Shown one piece after another: positions 24,001-35,468 of a stretch of 64,000 nucleotides of DNA. This DNA comes from Phymorhynchus buccinoides (lineage: Eukaryota; Mollusca; Gastropoda; Neogastropoda; Raphitomidae): positions 245,514-309,513 of the forward strand of contig CM065699.1 of the NCBI GenBank assembly GCA_017654935.2, in the 5' to 3' direction. Each line of letters opens with the position of its first letter. Within the stretch, counting starts at the first letter, position 1. The position numbers were made by a program, and so were the translations under genes. Below the pieces are notes generated by a model. The model did no database searches. It was not told where the DNA came from and saw nothing but the letters and a program-made list of their open reading frames with translations.

Positions 24001-26051
24001 GCACCAGTTTGGGGCAACAACATCTTTGTTTAGGTAGTGTTACTGCACCAGTTTAGAACATCTTTGTTTAGGTAGTGTTACTGCACCAGTTTGGGGCAAC
24101 AACATCTTTGTTTAGGTTGTGTTACTGCACCAGTTTATAACATCTTTGTTTAGGTAGTGTTACTGCACCAGTTTAGGGCAACAACATCTTTGTTTAGGTA
24201 GTGTTACTGCACCAGTTTAGGCAACAACATCTTAGTTTAGGTAGTGTTACTGCACCAGTTTGGGGCAACAACATCTTTGTTTAGGTAGTGTTACTGCACC
24301 AGTTTGGGGCAACAACATCTTAGTTTAGGTTGTGTTACTGCACCAGTTTAGGGCAACAACATCTTTGTTTAGGTTGTGTTACTGCACCAGTTTAGGGCAA
24401 CAACATCTTTGTTTAGGTTGTGTTACTGCACCAGTTTAGGGCAACAACATCTTTGTTTAGGTAGTGTTACTGCACCAGTTTAGGGCAACAACATCTTTGT
24501 TTAGGTAGTGTTACTGCACCAGTTTAGAACATCTTTGTTTAGGTTGTGTTACTGCACCAGTTTGGGGCAACAACATCTTAGTTTAGGTTGTGTTACTGCA
24601 CCAGTTTAGGGCAACAACATCTTTGTTTAGGTAGTGTTACTGCACCAGTTTGGGGCAACAACATCTTAGTTTAGGTTGTGTTACTGCACCAGTTTGGGGC
24701 AACAGCTAGTGTTACTGCACCAGTTTAGGGCAACAACATCTTTGTTTAGGTAGTGTTACTGCACCAGTTTTGGGCAACAACATCTTTGTTTAGGTAGTGT
24801 TACTGCACCAGTTTAGAACATCTTTGTTTAGGTAGTGTTACTGCACCAGTTTGGGGCAACAACATCTTTGTTTAGGTAGTGTTACTGCACCAGTTTGGGG
24901 CAACAACATCTTTGTTTAGGTTGTGTTACTGCACCAGTTTAAGGCAACAACATCTTTGTTTAGGTAGTGTTACTGCACCAGTTTAGGGCAACAACATCTT
25001 TGTTTAGGTAGTGTTACTGCACCAGTTTTGGGCAACAACATCTTTGTTTAGGTAGTGTTACTGCACCAGTTTAAGGCAACAACATCTTTGTTTAGGTAGT
25101 GTTACTGCACCAGTTTAGGGCAACAACATCTTTGTTTAGGTAGTGTTACTGCACCAGTTTAGGGCAACAACATCTTTGTTTAGGTAGTGTTACTGCACCA
25201 GTTTGGGGCAACAACATCTTTGTTTAGGTAGTGTTACTGCACCAGTTTAGAACATCTTTGTTTAGGTTGTGTTACTGCACCAGTTTGGGGCAACAACATC
25301 TTAGTTTAGGTAGTGTTACTGCACCAGTTTGGGGCAACAACATCTTTGTTTAGGTAGTGTTACTGCACCAGTTTAGGGCAACAACATCTTTGTTTAGGTA
25401 GTGTTACTGCACCAGTTTGGGGCAACAACATCTTAGTTTAGGTTGTGTTACTGCACCAGTTTGGGGCAACAGCTAGTGTTACTGCACCAGTTTAGGGCAA
25501 CAACATCTTTGTTTAGGTAGTGTTACTGCACCAGTTTTGGGCAACAACATCTTTGTTTAGGTAGTGTTACTGCACCAGTTTAGAACATCTTTGTTTAGGT
25601 AGTGTTACTGCACCAGTTTGGGGCAACAACATCTTTGTTTAGGTAGTGTTACTGCACCAGTTTGGGGCAACAACATCTTTGTTTAGGTAGTGTTACTGCA
25701 CCAGTTTAAGGCAACAACATCTTTGTTTAGGTAGTGTTACTGCACCAGTTTAGGGCAACAACATCTTTGTTTAGGTAGTGTTACTGCACCAGTTTGGGGC
25801 AACAACATCTTTGTTTAGGTAGTGTTACTGCACCAGTTTAAGGCAACAACATCTTTGTTTAGGTAGTGTTACTGCACCAGTTTGGGGCAACAACATCTTT
25901 GTTTAGGTTGTGTTACTGCACCAGTTTAGGGCAACAACATCTTTGTTTAGGTTGTGTTACTGCACCAGTTTGGGGCAACAACATCTTTGTTTAGGTAGTG
26001 TTACTGCACCAGTTTAGGGCAACAACATCTTTGTTTAGGTAGTGTTACTGC
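21078..26051. repeat. 44-bp satellite array with higher-order structure (about 115 units)
   Basis: Unit TTACTGCACCAGTTTAGGGC, AACAACATCTTTGTTTAGG, TAGTG. At least five unit types are recognisable after CAGTTT: AGGGC, GGGGC, TGGGC, AAGGC and a short AGAACATC type lacking the GGCAAC segment. A rare deleted unit (CAACAGCTAGTG) occurs at about 22383, 23471, 24703 and 25470. The last three are each followed by the same order of unit types, so larger blocks of roughly 0.8-1.2 kb have duplicated as a higher-order repeat. No open frame persists because unit lengths vary. Confidence 0.97.
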
Positions 26052-26144
26052 AAGGTCACAAGTTTGTATAAGGAACAATTATGTTAGGCCAAAAACTACT
26101 AAAAATAACCAAGTCTTTTTGTTTTAATAGCGGCCATGTTTTGT

Positions 26145-26335
26145 CTAGTGAAGAGTTAAAGGACAAAACACACGCATTGAAATCACTGACTCACAATGTT
26201 ACAGACTGTAGTGAAGAGTTAAAGGACAAAACACACGCATTGAAATCACTGACTCACAATGTTACAGACTGTAGTGAAGAGTTAAAGGACAAAACACACG
26301 CATTGAAATCACTGACTCACAATGTTACAGACTGT
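26145..26335. repeat. 63-bp tandem repeat, 3 copies
   Basis: AGTGAAGAGTTAAAGGACAA repeats at 63-bp spacing. The units end in ACAGACTGTAGT, which is also the joint of the next array. Confidence 0.95.
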
Positions 26336-26910
26336 AGTTATAGTCATTATGGCTTGTCAGTAATAGCTCAGTTTTTCCTTTACAGACTGTAGTTATAGTC
26401 ATTGTCAGTAATAGCTCAGTTTTTCCTTTACAGACTGTAGTTATAGTCATTGTCAGTAATAGCTCAGTTTTTCCTTTACAGACTGTAGTTATAGTCATTG
26501 TCAGTAATAGCTCAGTTTTTCCTTTACAGACTGTAGTTATAGTCATTGTCAGTAATAGCTCAGTTTTTCCTTTACATATTGTAGTTATAGTCATTGTGAC
26601 CTGTCAGTATTAATTAGCTCAGTTTGATTTTCCTGTACAGACTGTAGTTATAGTCATTGTGGCCTGTCAGTAATAGCTCAGTTTGATTTTCTGTTACAGA
26701 CTGTAGTTATAGTCATTGTGACCTGTCAGTATTAATTAGCTCAGTTTGATTTTCCTGTACAGACTGTAGTTATAGTCATTGTGGCCTGTCAGTAATAGCT
26801 CAGTTTGATTTTCTGTTACAGACTGTAGTTATAGTCATTGTGGCCTGTCAGTAATAGCTCAGTTTGATTTTCCTGTACAGACTGTAGTTATAGTCATTGT
26901 GGCCTGTCAA
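26336..26910. repeat. 48-bp then ~59-bp tandem repeats (5 plus 6 copies)
   Basis: The first five units (TATAGTCATTGTCAGTAATA ... ACAGACTGTAGT) are 48 bp. The following six add GGCCT/GACCT and TTGAT segments. All carry a pyrimidine-rich TTTTTCCTTTACAG or TTTTCCTGTACAG that fits a splice acceptor. Confidence 0.95.
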
Positions 26911-28250
26911 AGTTGAGGAACATACAGTCCCTGGTCCACTTGTTTGTGTCGTTTCCGGGTATGCCTGTTTCTCTGGTGGTCGTCGTAACTTTCAGACAAG
27001 ATTTTGAAAAGTGTGGGGCCTGTTGGAATTTCAATAATGACGGCATATCAGTCTACTTTCATTAGGTCATTTCTTAAACCCTGTTATTCCGTAGATTTTC
27101 TTCTAGGGCAGTGGAAAGAGTGTTAGTCGCAGGACAGTCATTTTTCAGTAGACTCAAAAGAATAATTGTACCAGATTTTCTTCTAGGGCAGTGGAAAGAG
27201 TGTTAGTCGCAGGACAGTCATTTTTCAGTAGACTCAAAAGAATAATTGTACCATCTACATAGAAAAACTGTGAAAGTATTTAATTCAACCAAAGAATGGG
27301 AAATGGCCATACAACAGTTTTCAATTTGATTTGTTGTTCTTCAACACATGATGGAGGTCAATGCATGCCCCTCATTGGCACAAGGAAACTTCTATCACAG
27401 AAATCGAAAGTTCAATTTTCAAAATTGTACAAGAAAATTGTAGAGGGTCTGTGACATATATAACCTACATTTTTAGTAATTGCAAGGCAAGACAAATAGT
27501 CAAGTGTCGGAACAATTATCAAATAGCAATGGTTCCAAAAGTGGAGTTTGAAAGAACATGGTTATGAAGGAGATCAACGGAAATAAACAGCTTGTATATG
27601 TCAAGGAGGAGAAGTGGTAAAGTGTTGTTGTTTTTTGCGCGGCATTTTGTATATTCTAGTCACACTGGTACTCACAGAGACTTATCTCTGACATTCGGGC
27701 TGCTCTCCCCCGGAGAGCGCGTCGCCACAAGTGCAGCGCCTACCCAATTTTGTGGAAGAAGGATGGGGCCAAGTAACCTTTACTGATGAAACCAAGATAA
27801 AAGTTGACAAAATTCATCATGTGTGTCAGGATAAGAGCCGATAAAGAAGTCTTACTAGCACATGTCAAGCCATATTCAAACCAAGTGGTAACTTTGAGGC
27901 TCTGGTAAGCTGTTTTCTAGCCCATTAATAGATCCGATTGTGTTTGTTGATTAAAATATGAACAATTAGCTGTGTATCTGCATTCTGAATGAAAACCTGA
28001 ATCTTTCTGTATATCCCCACAGATTTGGTCAAGATTCAATAATAAAAAACAACACTAGCCCATTTTATGAAGCGTTTGCAGTCACGAGATTAAAGGGAAA
28101 GAAAACAATCACGACATCCCTGCGACTCGCATAGAGTCCAGATCTAAATCTGATTTTTTAAAAACCCGGCTGACTTCTATTGAAAAGAAAAGAGGGAGGG
28201 GGCTGTGTTTAAATGGTCAAAATTTAATTAGGTCCGCATGTGATTTTTAC
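26911..28250. other. Unique region with one direct duplication; no gene recognised
   Basis: Contains a perfect two-copy direct repeat of about 79 bp (about 27095-27173 and 27174-27252, beginning GATTTTCTTCTAGGGCAG). A segment near 27660-27760 (GGGCTGCTCTCCCCCGGAGA, GCGCGTCGCCAC) resembles a dispersed molluscan repeat I know only by pattern. Short open frames here have no family features. Confidence 0.45.
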
Positions 28251-28335
28251 AGGGTCATAAGTCATAAGTTTCTTTATTGTCCATTGGCATTGTACAACGC
28301 ACATGGAAACTTGTCTTCCACCGTTTAAGTATGAA
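28251..28335 (-). mobile_element. Retroposon 3' tail fragment
   Basis: On the minus strand the end reads TGGACAATAAAGAAACTTAT, a typical polyadenylation-type end of short retroposons. Only the tail is visible. Confidence 0.35.
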
Positions 28336-29062
28336 ACATAAATTTACATAACAAATATGTAACTCTCACACCACACCCAATCATTCATCCGCTCTCCGTT
28401 ATCTTGCTCACTCATGCAACCCACCACCACTTCCGCCTTCATGTTTAACCCTTTCTTTTCTTTTTTCCTTCCTTTCCTCCTTTTTTCCTTGTTCCTTTTC
28501 TCTCTCTCCCCCCTCCCTCCCCTTTCCCCCCCTTTTTTAGGTAGGCTTTTCCCCGCTCTCTTTCATCCTATTGTCTGTGTGGCTGACTAAGATGGACATT
28601 TCCAAGAGCTTTAAGTGTTGTTATTTGATACAAAAATGTCTGGGTTTCTGTGTGGCCTAGTGTTTGGTGTACTGGCACATTCATACTGTGTGAAGCTGGT
28701 GTATTGTGGGAGAGAGAGAGTATGTGTGTGTGTGTGTGTACGTGCGTGTGCATTGTATGTGCGTGTATGCGCATGCGCATGCATATGTGTGTGTGTGCAA
28801 GTGGATAAACATGTGCATTAAAATAGTTAAGTGGTCAATCACTACAACAACAACAACAGTGATAATGATGAAGATGATAAATAAAGAATAAGTAAAATAA
28901 GAACCACCACCTCTACCGTCAGGTGTACACGCTGACGTCATTATGACGTCATCATAGCCACCTAAAACATAATTCTTAGAAGATCCGTGGAGTATAGACA
29001 GTGAAATATTATCACCCCAAATGCTAAGGCGACCAAGCAATTAACTGATTTTCTGTGATTTT
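28336..29062. other. Unique pyrimidine-rich and GT-rich sequence
   Basis: A CT/T-rich stretch at 28440-28545, a GT/GC-rich tract at 28725-28800 and a simple CAACAA/GATGAT stretch at 28845-28880. No coding signal. Confidence 0.4.
28933..28951. promoter_or_regulatory. Two consensus cAMP response elements
   Basis: TGACGTCATTATGACGTCA holds two perfect CRE palindromes (28933-28940 and 28944-28951) three bases apart. The motif is the CREB/ATF binding consensus. No gene start is recognised nearby, so function is unproven. Confidence 0.35.
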
Positions 29063-29204
29063 TAAAATGTTATAATAATAATAATAAATAAATCTTCTAT
29101 AGCGCCATTCTCCTGACACAGCAGGACTCACCGCGCTTTACACGAAAAAGTGGGGGAAAAAGTAAGTTTACCTCACGCACACAAAAGATATTCAAAATAC
29201 ATGT
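29063..29204 (-). mobile_element. Retroposon tail, minus strand
   Basis: Read in reverse it has TAAAGCGCGGTGAGTCCTG ... GGCGCTATAGAAGATT followed by ATT repeats, the same layout as the LINE tail at 6230-6290 but a different sequence. It abuts the plus-strand LINE fragment that starts at 29205. Confidence 0.55.
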
Positions 29205-30095
29205 ACCTCTGTAAGCGTTCTCAATCTTGGCTTCACACTGGACCAAACACTTTCTTTTCAAACTCAAATGTCCTCTGTCTGTCGTGCTTGCTATCTGGAA
29301 CTCCGTCGCATTGCTTCTGTTCGTCATCTTCTCTCTGAAGACGCTACCAAAACTCTTATCTCTGCCTTTGTTCTCTCTCGCTTAGACTACTGCAATTCCC
29401 TTCTTGCTGGTTGCCCACAAAATCTCCTCGCTAATTTGCAGAAAATTCAGAACAATGCTGCTCGCCTTGTACTGAGGTGTTCCAAATTATCTCACTCTAC
29501 CCCAATGCTTGAATCTCTTCACTGGCTTCCTGTCGGAAGGCGTATCGAATACAACCTCTCTCTGCTCTGTTACAAATCCCTGAATGGTCTGGCTCCTCCT
29601 TATCTCGCTGATCTTCTGAACCTTTACACACCTCTTAGACAGTTACGCTCCTCTTCTGACACTTCTCTCCTCCCGATGCCTCGTTACCGCACCAAGACCC
29701 TTGGCGAACGCTCCTTCTCCTTCCAGGCCCCCTCCACTTGGAATGGATTCCCTTTACCTCTCCGTTCTGCCAACTTCCTTTCTTCATCTAAGTCTTCTCT
29801 CAAAACTACTCTTTTCAAATCATAGCCTGCTATATTTCTTTTCAAAGTACTGTGCCCCTTCTGTCCGCATTGTTTGGTGCGTGTGGTGCGTTCGTGTGTG
29901 TGTGTGTGTGTCTGCTTAGTGCGTGCGTGTGTCTGTGTTTAATGCGTGCGTGCGCACACGCGGGCGTGTGTGTATAATATATTTTTGTCGTCTATTTATG
30001 ATATTGCTTGCTGTTTTTTTCCAATTATTATTGCAATCGCTTAGGGATTTTTTAAGATTAGGCGCTATAAATGTTAATCATCATCATATAGTAAA
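29205..30095 (+). mobile_element. LINE (jockey/CR1-type) C-terminal reverse-transcriptase fragment
   Basis: An open frame 29205-29825 (TAG) begins inside the protein at TSVSVLNLGFTLDQ. It runs through SRLDYCNSLLAGCP, LQKIQNNAARLVL, LHWLPVGRRIEY, YKSLNGLAPPYL and ERSFSFQAPSTWN, all landmarks of the region after the catalytic core in jockey/CR1/L2-type elements. The finger/palm motifs (including the FADD box) are missing, so it is 5'-truncated. It is followed by a GT-rich 3' UTR (29880-29980) and a tail near 30060-30090 (GGCGCTATAAATG, then ATC repeats). A minus-strand relative is at 41035-41910. Confidence 0.85.
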
Positions 30096-30106
30096 AAGCC
30101 AACTGC

Positions 30107-30860
30107 CCGTGTGTATGTGTGTGTGTGTGTCTGTCTGTCTGAAACACGAAACGGGCCTTATAACTCCGCCGTTTTTCGACCGATTCGCTTCAAATTTGCT
30201 GTGAGCCCTAACGGGGCGATGGCAACGGCAACGGCAATCGAGGCGGCCGTGTCATTTGCGCGGTTTCGCAAATGCGCGAAACGCGCATCCGCCGGCCTCT
30301 CGGCGCCCGTATCTCCGGCGTTTCTGGGCCGATTGCCTTCGAATTTGGCAGGAAGATGACCGGGAACGGGGACTATCCGTGTGACAAGCCGGAAGCGAAT
30401 CAATTACTTAGGCGCATAACAGCAGCATGATGCAAATCGGGCCTTATAACTCCGCCGGTTTTGAACCGAATCGCATCAAATTTGCTGTCAGGCTTGCTGT
30501 CACCAGGGCAAAGCCTGGCAGCAAATTTGAAGAAAATCGGGAGAGCGCGTCACTCTCAGCGCCAATGGGAAACGGGGCTTTATAACTCTGCCGTTTCTTA
30601 ACGAAATCGCTTCAAAGTTGCTGTACTCAGCGTTACCAGTACTTGGCGTTACTGTTACTAGGCGTTACCCTTACTAGGGAGAGCGCATCACTCTCACAGC
30701 AGCGCCAACGCGAAACGGGGCCTTATAACTCCACCGTTTCTTTACCAAATCGCTTCAAATTTGCTGTACTCAGCGTTACCAATACTTGGCATTACCGTTA
30801 CTAGGCGTTACCGTTACTAGGCGTTACTGGTACTCGGAGTTGCGCTAGTTACTATTATTA
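30107..30860. repeat. Degenerate dispersed repeat, about 4 units
   Basis: The segment GGGCCTTATAACTCCGCCG, then a T-rich stretch, then CGCTTCAAATTTGCTGT recurs near 30150, 30440, 30570 and 30715 with insertions between. Around 30620-30850 TAGGCGTTAC is itself repeated. In reverse orientation the core resembles a motif in the 54.9-55.7 kb cluster. GC-rich and non-coding as far as I can see. Confidence 0.6.
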
Positions 30861-30959
30861 AAATTATTTAGAAAAAATCACTTTACATAAAAAAGCAACA
30901 TTATCGCACTCACACAACTCGCATTTAAAATACCTACATAAAACATGAATTATTTATTT

Positions 30960-31380
30960 ACAAAAAAAATCTTTACAGGGTGGACTGACGGTGGATGGAC
31001 AGACAGAAATTAACAGAGATATTTTCTGAAAAGATGCGTCTTCAGGCCAGTTTTGAAAGATGAGATGGAGAGAGAAAGGGAGATTGCTCCAGATGTGTGG
31101 TGCTTGGGAAAAAAGGTCTGTTTCCAACTGTTTTTTCCAACTGTTTTGTACTTGGTGACAGGTTTGCAGAGAAGTTTTAGGTTGCTTGATCTGAGGTTGC
31201 GTTCTGGTATGTAGGCAGAGAGGAGAGAAGAGAGTTAGTCGGGAAGAGTGTCTTCAAAATAACGATAGGCAAGAGTGGCCACTTTGTATTCGACTTTTGC
31301 GTCAACAGGGAGCCAGTGCAGCTGTCTCAGCAGTACACATGATTCTGTGCAGTCATGCCGTCCAACGTAAAACGACACAA
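30960..31380 (-). mobile_element. Degraded LINE reverse-transcriptase C-terminal fragment
   Basis: Minus-strand translation gives QLHWLPVDAKVEYKVATL, then LSSLLSAY, then a segment with KPVTKYKTVG, matching in order the LHWLPV ... AYIP motifs of the other LINE fragments. Several stops and shifts are present. It is a different family from the copy at 29205, judging by the intervening residues. Confidence 0.65.
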
Positions 31381-31882
31381 ACAAATGAACCAATACAGTA
31401 GTTGCAGTTTGACTTTCATTGTTGGTATGTTTGAGTTTGCCTATATTTCTTATATAAATATGAATGTTTCTTGTTTTTGAGTCTGTCTATATTTCTTATG
31501 TGATTGTTTGGTTGTTTTCTTTCTTTGTTTAAAATTACTACTGTCTCCATTTTCATTTTTGTCCACTTATTAAATCAACATTCTCTGCTGAAATGGTCAT
31601 TAATAAAAATGTTCTCAACATAATTAATCCTCTATGTTGCATCACTATAACTGTCTTTATATTTTCCTTGTTACAGTAAGCCTTTTCATGTTCTTTAATA
31701 TGTCTTTCTATATTTTTGTATATTATGTATTAAATCCAAGTGCTGTACATTCTTTACTAAACAGTGTGTTAACGTTTTACTTGAATGTGAAGTGGTTTGT
31801 GATCTTATATGTTTTTGAAATACATATTGCTCTGTTGTTATCTGAAGCTAACTGGCTTGAATTTTTTTTATCAGACTGTAGA

Positions 31883-31888
<6 letters not shown>
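31381..31888. other. AT-rich unique sequence
   Basis: About 500 bp of AT-rich DNA with a two-copy motif around CTATATTTCTTAT (31441 and 31485). No gene was recognised; the open frames are short and of biased composition. Confidence 0.4.

Positions 31889-31973
<85 letters not shown>
31889..31973. repeat. (CT)n microsatellite
   Basis: About 42 uninterrupted CT dinucleotides. Confidence 0.99.
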
Positions 31974-31975
<2 letters not shown>

Positions 31976-32290
31976 AAGAAGGGGGTGGGTGGAGAGGGAG
32001 AACAGAAACGAGGAAGGGTGTAGGGGAGGTAAAGGGGGCTGCTGTTTAGTGAAAAGTATATTATCAGCGAGAATGTTCAACTTTTCAAGTGGGCTGGGAA
32101 AGGGGAGGGGGGGGGGGGGGGGGGGGGGGGGGCATTGAAAAGTCTGCCATTGCTATCAGCAAGGATGATCAGCAGAATGACAATGATGTTCATCTGCCTT
32201 GAATCGTTTGTCAAAGAATGTCGGGGCCATGATCGATTATCTAGTGCAAAGCGTGAAGTCCCCTCCCACCCCACCGCACACACCTCCCTC
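31974..32290. other. Purine-rich sequence with poly-G tract
   Basis: G/A-rich DNA ending in an almost pure G run at about 32107-32132, able to form quadruplex structures. Followed by unique DNA up to the 72-bp array. Confidence 0.6.
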
Positions 32291-33885
32291 AAGACATATC
32301 TGGTATGGTGTAGACTGGCAGGGTGGATCTGAGGTAACATAGTCGCCTTGCAATCTACACTGCCTGGGTTTAACACATGGTGTAGGCTGGCAGGGTGGAT
32401 CTGAGGTAACATAGTCGCCTTGCAATCTACACTGCCTGGGTTTAACACATGGTGTAGACTGGCAGGGTGGATCTGAGGTAACATAGTCGCCTTGCAATCT
32501 ACACTGCCTGGGTTTAACACATGGTGTAGGCTGGCAGGGTGGATCTGAGGTAACATAGTCGCCTTGCAATCTACACTGCCTGGGTTCAACACATGGTGTA
32601 GGCTGGCAGGGTGGATCTGAGGTAACATAGTCGCCTTGCAATCTACACTGCCTGGGTTTAACACATGGTGTAGACTGGCAGGGTGGATCTGAGGTAACAT
32701 AGTCGCCTTGCAATCTACACTGCCTGGGTTTAACACATGGTGTAGGCTGGCAGGGTGGATCTGAGGTAACATAGTCGCCTTGCAATCTACACTGCCTGGG
32801 TTTAACACATGGTGTAGACTGGCAGGGTGGATCTGAGGTAACATAGTCGCCTTGCAATCTACACTGCCTGGGTTTAACACATGGTGTAGGCTGGCAGGGT
32901 GGATCTGAGGTAACATAGTCGCCTTGCAATCTACACTGCCTGGGTTTAACACCTGGTGTAGGCTGGCAGGGTGGATCTGAGGTAACATAGTCGCCTTGCA
33001 ATCTACACTGCCTGGGTTTAACACATGGTGTAGACTGGCAGGGTGGATCTGAGGTAACATAGTCGCCTTGCAATCTACACTGCCTGGGTTTAACACATGG
33101 TGTAGACTGGCAGGGTGGATCTGAGGTAACATAGTCGCCTTGCAATCTACACTGCCTGGGTTTAACACATGGTGTAGACTGGCAGGGTGGATCTGAGGTA
33201 ACATAGTCGCCTTGCAATCTACACTGCCTGGGTTTAACACCTGGTGTAGGCTGGCAGGGTGGATCTGAGGTAACATAGTCGCCTTGCAATCTACACTGCC
33301 TGGGTTTAACACATGGTGTAGGCTGGCAGGGTGGATCTGAGGTAACATAGTCGCCTTGCAATCTACACTGCCTGGGTTCAACACATGGTGTAGGCTGGCA
33401 GGGTGGATCTGAGGTAACATAGTCGCCTTGCAATCTACACTGCCTGGGTTTAACACATGGTGTAGACTGGCAGGGTGGATCTGAGGTAACATAGTCGCCT
33501 TGCAATCTACACTGCCTGGGTTTAACACATGGTGTAGGCTGGCAGGGTGGATCTGAGGTAACATAGTCGCCTTGCAATCTACACTGCCTGGGTTTAACAC
33601 ATGGTGTAGACTGGCAGGGTGGATCTGAGGTAACATAGTCGCCTTGCAATCTACACTGCCTGGGTTTAACACATGGTGTAGGCTGGCAGGGTGGATCTGA
33701 GGTAACATAGTCGCCTTGCAATCTACACTGCCTGGGTTTAACACATGGTGTAGACTGGCAGGGTGGATCTGAGGTAACATAGTCGCCTTGCAATCTACAC
33801 TGCCTGGGTTTAACACATGGTGTAGGCTGGCAGGGTGGATCTGAGGTAACATAGTCGCCTTGCAATCTACACTGCCTGGGTTTAG
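32291..33885. repeat. 72-bp tandem repeat, about 22 copies
   Basis: Unit contains GGCAGGGTGGATCTGAGGTA, ACATAGTCGCCTTGCAATC, TACACTGCCTGGGTTTAAC. Differences are almost confined to GTGTAGACTGG versus GTGTAGGCTGG and rare single bases, so homogenisation is recent. Two long overlapping frames (610 and 542 codons) are both open on the minus strand, which shows they come from the 72-bp period and not from coding constraint. Confidence 0.97.
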
Positions 33886-34405
33886 CACAGCATCAGGTGT
33901 TCTGCTCACCTTACATTAGACCTTGCAATCTACACTGCCTGGGTTTAACACAGCATCGGGTTTTCTGCTCACCTTACATTAGACCTTGCAATCTACACTG
34001 TCTGGGTTCAGCACAGCATCAGGTTTTCTGCTCACCTTACATTAGACCTTGCAATCTACACTGCCTGGGTTTAGCACAGCATCAGGTTTTCTGCTCACCT
34101 TACATTAGACCTTGCAATCTACACTGCCTGGGTTTAACACAGCATCGGGTTTTCTGCTCACCTTACATTAGACCTTGCAATCTACACTGCCTGGGTTTAA
34201 CACAGCATCGGGTTTTCTGCTCACCTTACATTAGACCTTGCAATCTACACTGCCTGGGTTTAACACAGCATCGGGTTTTCTGCTCACCTTACATTAGACC
34301 TTGCAATCTACACTGCCTGGGTTTAGCACAGCATCAGGTTTTCTGCTCACCTTACATTAGACCTTGCAATCTACACTCCCTAAGATTAACACAGCAGCAG
34401 GTTTT
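33886..34405. repeat. 63-bp tandem repeat, 8 copies, sharing half a unit with the 72-bp array
   Basis: Unit is CAGCATCGGGTTTTCTGCTC, ACCTTACATTAGA, plus the block CCTTGCAATCTACACTGCC TGGGTTTA taken unchanged from the 72-bp unit. The boundary near 33885-33915 is a single switch in the non-shared half. The last unit is diverged. Confidence 0.95.
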
Positions 34406-34509
34406 CTGCTCACTTCTTCTTCTTCGATCGCTCAGACAGTTTCCTGTCAATTATGAGCGCAGATGCGTCATGCTGCGGTTATGCACCTAACTAAGAGATA
34501 CTTAGGCCC

Positions 34510-34985
34510 AGCAAGTCCGACTTCGGCTGGAGGAGGAAATCGTTTTGAAAGTGTTTTTTGTTATATATATATAGTTAAGAAATAAATCCTATAGACCAAC
34601 GATCACCATCAGATGGTGAGCTGTGCAGGACAGATGAATCAAATAATACAGAAAAAGATAACAGCCGCACAAGCCAAACTTCCCACTCCACACAACTCTG
34701 TAGGACTAAAAAGTTGCATTTGAAATGCCGAATTGATGAAACTTTTCTGTATCTAATGTATGAATTTGTGAACTTCAGAAACCAGTCAACGTTATAAAAT
34801 ATTATGTGTTCCTTTCCAAAAAATGTTTTTTATTTTTTTTAAATTAATAATAAAAAAATAAAAATAATAAAATGTGCTGATTTACTTTTTCTCCCAATGG
34901 GGGAGGGACAGTGCCCGATGCAAAGACAGCGGTTTCGTCTTTAAGAAAGACTCTTCAGTCTGCATATCGGCCTGCAAAGAATGTC
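34510..34985. mobile_element. Dispersed repeat, candidate Penelope-like terminal repeat (copy 1)
   Basis: Shares GTGCTGATTTACTTTTTCTC, CCAATGGGGGAG and ATGCAAAGACAGC(G/T)GTTTCG with 35700-35945 and 49500-49802. In reverse the end reads ACTGAAGAGTCTTTC ... AGACGAAACCGCTG, which resembles the terminal repeats of Penelope-like retroelements (established pattern, my match is by eye). No reverse-transcriptase or GIY-YIG domain is nearby. Confidence 0.5.
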
Positions 34986-35106
34986 AAGAATATATATATA
35001 TATATGGTTTAAATAATCTAAACTTTGTTTTTGTGTATTATGCTTGGGATATTATTCATTTTAATTTAGTTTTATGCATATTGTCCCATTATTGTTTGTT
35101 TAAGCT

Positions 35107-35206
35107 GTGTGTGTGTGTGTGTGTGTGAGGGAGAGAGAGAGAGAGGGGGGGGGGGGGGAGAGAGATTGGGGGAAGGGGGGGAGGAGGGGAGAGAGAGAGA
35201 GAGGGG

Positions 35207-35242
<36 letters not shown>

Positions 35243-35272
35243 AAAGAGAGAGAGAGAGGGAGAGAGAGAACC
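35107..35272. repeat. Compound microsatellite (GT)n(GA)n with G runs
   Basis: GT repeats to 35127, then GAGA/GGGG-rich DNA to 35272. Open frames on both strands here are simple-sequence artefacts. Confidence 0.95.
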
Positions 35273-35419
35273 AGGGTGAATGTGTGTTGATTTTAGCATA
35301 CATTATTTTACATTGTTCTAGTATTCAGCATTGGCTTTTATAATCTAAACCTTGTTTTTATGTACCCCCTTTTATACATTTTGTTTGCTGTCCTATTATT
35401 TATTTTATACAAATTGTTT

Positions 35420-35425
35420 GTTTAG

Positions 35426-35468
<43 letters not shown>

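Noticed and set aside
32077..33909. 610- and 542-codon frames on the minus strand
   Set aside because: Two different frames of the same strand are open over the same 72-bp repeat, which is expected by chance for a stop-free unit and argues against protein selection.
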